Below, in pieces: positions 1-4,748 of a stretch of DNA of 8,732 nucleotides. Positions within the stretch are counted from its first letter, which is position 1; each line of letters opens with the position of its first letter. Source of the stretch: Pseudomonadota bacterium (GTDB lineage Bacteria; Pseudomonadota; Alphaproteobacteria; Acetobacterales; Acetobacteraceae); contig JAJZVE010000159.1 of the NCBI GenBank assembly GCA_021845835.1, positions 1-8,732 on the forward strand, given 5' to 3'. Made by a program: the position numbers and the translations under genes. The notes under the pieces are model-generated. The model ran no database searches. It had not been told where the DNA came from and saw only the letters and a list, made by a program, of their open reading frames with translations.

Positions 1-228
1 GCGCTGCGCTTGCCGCTGGTGTGGCGCTCGTCGCTCAACGCCTCGTCATCTCGTCACCGGCACGCTCGCTCGACGATAGCCGGGCCGAGCGCAAGCGGCA
101 TCGAGTGCAGCGTGGCTCGGCGCGTCACTGGCCACGGATCGGCGCCGATCGACCGGGGGGGCGGGTATGCCGGGGGACTTTTTCACCGCTGACGATATAA
201 CTCTCTCAGGCACCTTGCGCTGTCCGCG
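1..228. other. Edge region, no confident gene
   Basis: No gene can be assigned with confidence. On the plus strand, frame 3 is open from the window edge to a TAA at 198-200 and frame 1 is open to a TGA at 190-192. Neither translation shows a recognisable domain, and both have the arginine- and serine-rich look of out-of-frame GC-rich DNA. Frame 3 (beginning AALAAGVALVAQRLV) could be the 3' end of a gene starting outside the window, but this is only a possibility. The right part of the region holds a 10-bp inverted repeat, listed separately. Confidence 0.4.
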
Positions 229-235
229 GTGAAAA
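180..235. repeat. 10-bp perfect inverted repeat, 36-nt spacer
   Basis: The sequence ttttcaccgc at 180-189 is matched by its exact reverse complement gcggtgaaaa at 226-235. The repeat lies just after the possible end of an upstream reading frame and about 50 bases before the DUF5681-type gene. It could be a protein-binding site, a weak terminator stem with a long loop, or a remnant recombination site. The spacer is too long for a typical intrinsic terminator. Confidence 0.45.
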
Positions 236-275
236 TAGCGGCCGGCGGTGCTATGGTGGCACCAGCCACCAGGAG
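229..275 (+). promoter_or_regulatory. Candidate promoter, 5' hairpin and ribosome binding site
   Basis: AGGAG at 271-275 stands 7 bases before the ATG at 283 and decides that start. Immediately upstream is a compact hairpin: ggtggc (255-260), loop acca, gccacc (265-270). Because the stem abuts the Shine-Dalgarno sequence, it could influence ribosome access. A weak promoter-like pair, gtgaaa (229-234) and tatggt (252-257) with a 17-base spacer, matches the sigma-70 consensus at 4 of 6 positions in each box. The ribosome binding site is well supported; the promoter is a guess. Confidence 0.45.
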
Positions 276-282
276 CGATGCC

Positions 283-706
283 ATGACGAAAAAGCCCACG
301 CCCGATCCGTTGCCCCCACAGGCGCCCGCAGTGAAAGCGACAGATGCGGTCTACGTGGTGCCCCGGCATGGGGGGGGGCCGCTTGCGCCCGTTCCAACCC
401 GGCCAATCCGGCAACCCGTCTGGCACCAGCGGCCGCTACGGCGAGGTTGTCCGTATGGCTCGCGAAGCATCGCCCGAGGTGATGCGGGCACTCATCGGCA
501 TCGCCCTCGATCCCGACGAGGACAGCCGGGCGCGCATCGTCGCCGGCCAGGAAATCCTTGGGCGCGCCTTCGGGCGCATCAAGGCCGAAGTCACCACCGG
601 CGAAGCACAGCCCGTCCCCCTCGACGCCAGTAAGCTGAGCGACCGCGAGCTGGAGATCCTGGAAAAGATCGCACTCGGCGCTAGGCCGGACGGTATTCGG
701 CAATAA
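283..706 (+). pseudogene. DUF5681-type protein, frameshifted at a G9 tract
   Basis: The start with its good ribosome binding site (ATG at 283) opens a frame encoding about 30 residues ending in VPRHGG. The conserved domain (LRPFQPGQSGNPSG, then GRYGEVVRMA and VAGQEILGRAFGR) lies in the next frame and runs to the TAA at 704-706. The frames meet in a run of nine G (370-378). Dropping one G joins them into a 140-aa protein whose junction, VPRHGGGRLRPFQPGQ, matches IPAHGRGRLRPFQPGQ in the 144-aa relative at 8291-8725, without gaps there. As written, translation from 283 ends at 633 with a scrambled tail. The domain could only be made by slippage or from internal ATGs at 344 or 368. FQPGQSGNP is the signature of DUF5681 proteins, which have no established function. 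This may be a real frameshift, a phase-variable tract or a sequencing error. Confidence 0.8.
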
Positions 707-708
707 GG

Positions 709-744
709 AAAAATCCCCGAGGGCGCGGCCTGTTCGCGCCCTCG
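709..744 (-). terminator. Probable intrinsic terminator of the leftward operon
   Basis: The arms gagggcgcg (719-727) and cgcgccctc (735-743) form a perfect 9-bp stem with a 7-base loop, extendable by the 718-744 pair. Read on the minus strand, the stem is followed by a few bases and then five T (complement of A at 709-713). It sits between the TAA of the rightward DUF5681-type gene (704-706) and the TGA of the GIY-YIG gene (772-774), where convergent transcripts meet. The T tract is short and slightly displaced, and the plus-strand side has none, so it would work mainly for the leftward operon. Confidence 0.6.
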
Positions 745-771
745 CCACGTGCGCGCGCGAAGGCGGCATTA

Positions 772-1977
772 TCAGCCAACACCGCCGCCACGCTCTACCA
801 AGCAGGCGCTGTTCGGGTCATAGACGTAGCCGGTGATCGTGCCGTCCTTGATCTTCTCCACGGCGTCGTCGATCACGAACAGCGGCACGAGGAACCATTC
901 GCGCGGGATGACGGGATTGCCGAACCTGTCCTTGATCTCAATGTCGAGCCGGGCAGGCTCGAAGATGCGGTGGATCAGGTTTTCCAGCTTGGTGCGGCCG
1001 ATGTTGAACAGTTTATAGGTCGCCACGATCTCCACGTCCGCCATCAGATAGGTCGGCTGGAGCCGCGCCCCGGCGATCCTCTGGGCGACATCCATGTTGG
1101 TGACGCCGATCTTGTGAATGAGGTTACGGTTGGCGGCGACGGTAGGGTTATCGGACTTGCTCCGCAGCACATAAATGGTGCCGCTGGCCTGATCGTCCTC
1201 GGCCTGACTGCCGAAGAACAGAGGCCCGGCGACGGGATCGGTGATGCGGCGTCCTGCTTCGTCCTTGTTAAGCGCCCGCTGTAGCGAACGCATAAGCAGG
1301 TTACTTTCGGTGCCGTTGTCGAAGATCACCCGCAACCGGGCGTCGGATTTGCCCTGCGCGTTGGTGAAGGTCTCGCCTGCGTCGGCGACATAGGCCTTCT
1401 GCCCGCCGACGATAAACCAGCTTCCGGGCCGGATTTCCGCCTTCAGCTCGAAGGGGCGGGTCTGCCGAATACCGTTGTCGATCTCCCTCCGCACCTGCTC
1501 AAACAAGGGCTTGAAGCGGTCGAAGTCCTCGCAGCGTTCTCGCTTGGCGATCTCTTCGGCGGCGCGTTTGTCGGCGGCCGAGCGGACATGCCGCAATTCG
1601 GTGATATCGTCCGTGGCAGTGGCCTCCACACCAAGCTGGGCCAACAATTCGTCGTCGCTAATGTCGTCGGCCGCGTCGCCCGAGGCGGATGTCGCGCCCT
1701 CCAAAAGCCCCTCATGGTCGAGCGGTGCTAGCAGAGTGCGGCAATCCTCCTGCGCGCGAAGCCGGTCGAGCCGCACGGCATAAAGCCTCTCGAAAATATC
1801 GCGATCCTCGCCGTGTTGCGGCGCGCGACCGTGCGCGGCGGTGAAACGCTGAATCTCCTCGAAACCGGCGATGATCCGTTCCTCGCGCGGAGTCCGCGCA
1901 GCGTCCTTCTTGGTCTCGATCTCGACGCCAAGCTCGACCAGCAGCGCGTCGTCCTCGTCGGTGAAACCCTTAGCCAC
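772..1977 (-). CDS. GIY-YIG (T5orf172-like) nuclease, last gene of the operon
   Basis: This 401-aa protein carries a C-terminal GIY-YIG-type domain: GTIYVLRS (266-273), HKIGVT (288-293, replacing the second motif as in T5orf172/Mug113-type members), Arg300, Glu332 in KLENLIH as the expected metal-binding catalytic residue, and EWF (360-362). The family cuts or nicks DNA. The N-terminal two-thirds is not a known domain to me. It has two copies of a DD-x-LL-x2-LGVE motif (residues 10-19 and 109-118) and, at 45-74, a module also found at the C-terminus of the neighbouring helicase. A beta-rich stretch (about 175-235) precedes the nuclease. The start is GTG, supported by GGAGG (complement of 1984-1988) six bases upstream, and it overlaps the helicase stop by 8 bases. 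It is the likely cleavage subunit of the system (inference from context). Confidence 0.85.
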   Translation of the reverse strand: MAKGFTDEDDALLVELGVEIETKKDAARTPREERIIAGFEEIQRFTAAHGRAPQHGEDRDIFERLYAVRLDRLRAQEDCRTLLAPLDHEGLLEGATSASGDAADDISDDELLAQLGVEATATDDITELRHVRSAADKRAAEEIAKRERCEDFDRFKPLFEQVRREIDNGIRQTRPFELKAEIRPGSWFIVGGQKAYVADAGETFTNAQGKSDARLRVIFDNGTESNLLMRSLQRALNKDEAGRRITDPVAGPLFFGSQAEDDQASGTIYVLRSKSDNPTVAANRNLIHKIGVTNMDVAQRIAGARLQPTYLMADVEIVATYKLFNIGRTKLENLIHRIFEPARLDIEIKDRFGNPVIPREWFLVPLFVIDDAVEKIKDGTITGYVYDPNSACLVERGGGVG

Positions 1978-4036
1978 GCGCGGCCTCCGCTTTCATGCGG
2001 GCGAGGAAGGCGACACCTTCGGCCATGCGCTTTTCCCAGGCGTCGGGCGATGTGATGGATGGCAGGCGTCCGCGCTCCTGCTTGAACTTCAACGCCCGCT
2101 TGGCCAATTCGCGCGCTTCCTCCACGGTCAGACTGACCCGCTTGGCTCCGATCACGGCAGCGACCCGCTTCAAACTGTCCTCGGTCATGGCCTTGGACAG
2201 AATGGCGTAGGCTTCGCCGAACGGATTGATGCGGTCGATCAGGTCGATGTCCAGTTCGCGCACGTCCATCGCAAACCTGCGGACGCCTTCGATGAAGGCA
2301 GTGTTTGCGCCTTTCTCGCCGTCACCCTCGGCGCCAGCGAGGGCGACTTCCTTGGCCTTCTGCGTCAGGTTCAGGGCGGCGACGGCGTGCTGGCGCACAG
2401 CCTCCTGATCCTCCTCATCAAGCTCGGGGTATTTGTCCGTGATGATCTTGCCCATGCGAAGCTGGGTCAGTTCCTCAGGCACAAGCTCCTGATCGAACAG
2501 GCCGCGCTCGATGGCGGTCTTGTCCTGCACGAAAGCGGCAATTACCTCGTTCAAGTCCTGCTGGCAGATGCGGGTCGCTTCCTCGCTCTTGGGTTCGGCC
2601 AGCCCCTTGATCTCGATTTGGAAGGTGCCGCGCTCTTCGTTGAAGCCGACATTGCACTTGTCCGGCTGATAGCCGTCCTCGCCGTAGTCGAAGCCTTCAA
2701 CCGGGCCGCTGGCCGGGTTCTTGGGCTTGAACTCGAAGCGCGGCGCAAGCACCTGCTCCATGAGCAAGCTCGCGGCGATGGCCTTCAACGTGTCGTTGAC
2801 AGCCTCGGTCACGGCTTCCTCGGAAGCGTCCGGCTCGGCGATCAGGTTGGTGAAGCGGGCGCGGGTTTTGCCCGGGGCGTCGCGCGTGGCGCGGCCGATG
2901 ATCTGCACGATTTCAGTCAGGCTGGAACGATAGCCGACCGTCAGCGCGTGTTCGCACCAAATCCAATCGAATCCTTCCTTCGCCATGCCGAGCGCGATAA
3001 TGATGTCCACATGGTCGCGGTTGTTCTTCTGCGCCGGGTCTTTCAGCGCGGCGGAAACCCGGTCGCGCTTGCTAGCGTCATCGTCCACAAGGTCGGCGAT
3101 CCGCAGCACCTTGCCTTCGCGCGTCTTGACCAACTGGAAGCCGGTGGCGTCGTCGGTGCCCTGCCAATCGCCCAGCGCCGAGAGGATATGGTCCACCTCC
3201 CTGATCTTGTCCTTCGTGCTTTCGCGTGAATTGACGCTGGGGATATGGATGATGGTCTTCTCGGCGGGGGGGGCCAGAACTCTGCGAATGTCGTCGGCGT
3301 AGGAGCCGGAATAGAAGAAATATCCGATGTCGAGCTGCTTGAGATACTGATAGCCGTTCAACTGCTCATAATAGGTATAGGTCACGGTATCGAACTTGGC
3401 TTCGTCCTGCGGGGCCAGCACGGCATCGGCGTCGCCCCGGAAGTAGCTGCCTGTCATGGCGACGATATGCACCTTGTCGCGGGCGACGAAAGCCCCAAGG
3501 TGCAGCCCCAGCTTGTTGTCGGGGTTGGCGGAGACGTGGTGGAACTCGTCCACCGCGATCAGACGGTTATCGAACGCCTCCACGCCGAACTTGTCCACGG
3601 CGAAGCGGAAGGTGGCGTGGGTGCAGACCAATACCTTGTCGTCGCTTTTCAAGAACGCTTCGACCGAATTGACCTTGCCGCCATTGTCCGCGCCAGGCGC
3701 GTCGCAGAGGTTCCATTTTGGCGCGACATGCCAGTCAGCCCAAAAGCCGAACTGGCTCAACGGCTCATCGTGAAAACTCGCCCCAATGCTCCTTTCCGGC
3801 ACCACGATGATCGCCTGTTTCACCCCCTGATTGGCGAGCTTGTCGAGCGCGATGAACATAAGCGCGCGGCTCTTGCCCGACGCGGGCGGCGATTTGATGA
3901 GAAGATACTGTTCGCCCCGCTTCTCATAGGCGCGCTCCTGCATAGGGCGCATCCCGAGAGCATTGGCCTTGGTTGAGCTGCCATTGCGAGCGTAGGAAAC
4001 CGAGACGGAAGGGACGGATTTCTGCTCGTTTCTCAT
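1970..4036 (-). CDS. DEAD/DEAH-type SF2 helicase
   Basis: This 688-aa protein is a superfamily 2 ATP-dependent helicase or translocase. Visible motifs are: a PMQERAY Q-motif-like lead-in (31-37), Walker A SPPASGKS (49-56), Ia IIVVPE (76-81), VCTHATF (137-143), Walker B DEFHH (163-167), motif III MTGS (194-197), a motif V region IIALGMAKEGFDW (346-358) and motif VI QIIGRATRD (378-386, with the arginine fingers). The remaining C-terminal 300 residues are not a domain I recognise. They end in a short module (about 651-680) resembling residues 45-74 of the downstream nuclease. I chose the ATG at 4036 because AAGGAG (complement of 4045-4050) lies 8 bases upstream and the start overlaps the preceding stop as ATGA. 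The frame stays open to 4414, but that stretch is antisense-like shadow of the preceding genes. It probably supplies translocation on DNA for a restriction-like system. Confidence 0.9.
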   Translation of the reverse strand: MRNEQKSVPSVSVSYARNGSSTKANALGMRPMQERAYEKRGEQYLLIKSPPASGKSRALMFIALDKLANQGVKQAIIVVPERSIGASFHDEPLSQFGFWADWHVAPKWNLCDAPGADNGGKVNSVEAFLKSDDKVLVCTHATFRFAVDKFGVEAFDNRLIAVDEFHHVSANPDNKLGLHLGAFVARDKVHIVAMTGSYFRGDADAVLAPQDEAKFDTVTYTYYEQLNGYQYLKQLDIGYFFYSGSYADDIRRVLAPPAEKTIIHIPSVNSRESTKDKIREVDHILSALGDWQGTDDATGFQLVKTREGKVLRIADLVDDDASKRDRVSAALKDPAQKNNRDHVDIIIALGMAKEGFDWIWCEHALTVGYRSSLTEIVQIIGRATRDAPGKTRARFTNLIAEPDASEEAVTEAVNDTLKAIAASLLMEQVLAPRFEFKPKNPASGPVEGFDYGEDGYQPDKCNVGFNEERGTFQIEIKGLAEPKSEEATRICQQDLNEVIAAFVQDKTAIERGLFDQELVPEELTQLRMGKIITDKYPELDEEDQEAVRQHAVAALNLTQKAKEVALAGAEGDGEKGANTAFIEGVRRFAMDVRELDIDLIDRINPFGEAYAILSKAMTEDSLKRVAAVIGAKRVSLTVEEARELAKRALKFKQERGRLPSITSPDAWEKRMAEGVAFLARMKAEAARG
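1984..1988 (-). promoter_or_regulatory. Ribosome binding site for the GTG-started nuclease gene
   Basis: On the minus strand GGAGG lies 6 bases before the GTG at 1977-1975, inside the helicase coding sequence. It supports the GTG start, since no in-frame ATG lies nearby, and suggests the nuclease can be initiated independently as well as by coupling. Confidence 0.65.
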
Positions 4037-4218
4037 CCCCGCTGCTCCTTGCGCAATTCCTCTGCGGTGATTCGCACAGGTTTGCCGTCCCTCACGATGA
4101 CGATTTCTGTGTTGGTTTGGATGGCGGTGCTGCGCGCCATTTCCGCAGCACGGCGCATGGCCGCCAAAGAAGCACGCAGATCGGGGTTTTTCGCCTTGGA
4201 CAATTCCGGCTGCGTCAT
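4033..4218 (-). CDS. Small 61-aa protein, candidate antitoxin of the zeta-like kinase
   Basis: The protein starts MTQPELSKAKNPDL and has a helical, alanine- and arginine-rich first half (RASLAAMRRAAEMARSTA). A short strand-turn segment follows (EIVIVRDGKPVRI), then a charged tail. No enzyme motif is visible. The ATG at 4218 overlaps the zeta-like gene's TGA by 4 bases (ATGA) and follows a GGGAG ribosome binding site (complement of 4226-4230). The in-frame ATG at 4233 is less likely. The helicase start overlaps its stop in the same way. Its size and position next to a zeta-like kinase suggest a partner or antitoxin, but zeta antitoxins are diverse and this assignment is inference. It could instead be a small structural subunit of the operon's complex. 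Confidence 0.75.
   Translation of the reverse strand: MTQPELSKAKNPDLRASLAAMRRAAEMARSTAIQTNTEIVIVRDGKPVRITAEELRKEQRG
4045..4050 (-). promoter_or_regulatory. Ribosome binding site fixing the helicase start
   Basis: AAGGAG on the minus strand lies 8 bases before the ATG at 4036-4034. It sits within the 3' end of the small upstream gene and rules out the much longer open frame to 4414 as the true start. Confidence 0.7.
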
Positions 4219-4748
4219 TGCTGCTCTCCCCATTCCAGTATCGTCGGTTCCACCCCGGCATTGTCGTACAAGGCCCAGTCGTCCACGGCCTGCCTGTAGT
4301 GTTTCTGGAAGTTTTTATAGCCCATGGCAAAACGGCGCCGGATGACAGGTTCCGGGATGTCGTGTCCACCTTGACGCACGCGGGCCGCCACGCGCGCGAT
4401 AGCCGTTTCCACATTAGGCAGCGTCAGAAAAAAAAGACTTACTCGATAACCCTGCGCTCGCCACTCGGCGATACGGCGCAGATAGCCGCGGCCGGACAGC
4501 GTGGTCTCAAAGGCAAAACTCTCCCCGCGCCGCACAGATTGCTCAATCTCTTGCAACATCAGGCGTCCCGCCTTGAGCGCGGCGGCTTCTGGCGCAAAGG
4601 GCGAAAGCCCGGCAGCAATCAGGTCGGCATTGATAAAGCGCGGAAGCTGCGCCTCCGCCGGCAGGAACGAGCGGGCGAACGTTGTTTTCCCGGCGCCGTT
4701 GGGGCCGGCGATGATGATGATTTTCTTCGGTGACGATACTGCGCTCAT
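4215..4748 (-). CDS. Zeta-toxin-like P-loop kinase
   Basis: This 177-aa protein is a compact P-loop NTPase of the zeta-toxin/AAA_33 type: Walker A GPNGAGKTT (15-23), NAD-LIAAG (40-46, the Asp region expected at the substrate site), FETTLSG (80-86), and the arginine-rich segment RVRQGGHDIPEPVIRRRF (123-140) typical of this family. Characterised zeta toxins phosphorylate UDP-N-acetylglucosamine and block wall synthesis; whether this shorter member does so is unknown. The start at 4748 overlaps the methyltransferase stop as ATGA. The frame is open back to 4994, but that part is shadow of the methyltransferase and has no motif. A T8 tract (complement of 4428-4435) encodes part of SLFFLTLP and is a possible slippage site. 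The gene sits inside a restriction-like operon, so a role in abortive infection is plausible. Confidence 0.88.
   Translation of the reverse strand: MSAVSSPKKIIIIAGPNGAGKTTFARSFLPAEAQLPRFINADLIAAGLSPFAPEAAALKAGRLMLQEIEQSVRRGESFAFETTLSGRGYLRRIAEWRAQGYRVSLFFLTLPNVETAIARVAARVRQGGHDIPEPVIRRRFAMGYKNFQKHYRQAVDDWALYDNAGVEPTILEWGEQQ

Noticed and set aside
46..769. Open frames on the minus strand at 46-426 and 251-769
   Set aside because: Both lie opposite the DUF5681-type gene, and their translations have shadow-like composition with no motif.
1871..3229. 452-codon open frame on the plus strand
   Set aside because: It is antisense to the helicase and nuclease genes, shows no domain, and is explained by high GC in the third codon position of the real genes.
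4037..4414. N-terminal extension of the helicase to an ATG at 4414
   Set aside because: It runs out of frame through the small gene and the kinase gene; the ATG at 4036 has a good ribosome binding site and ATGA overlap.
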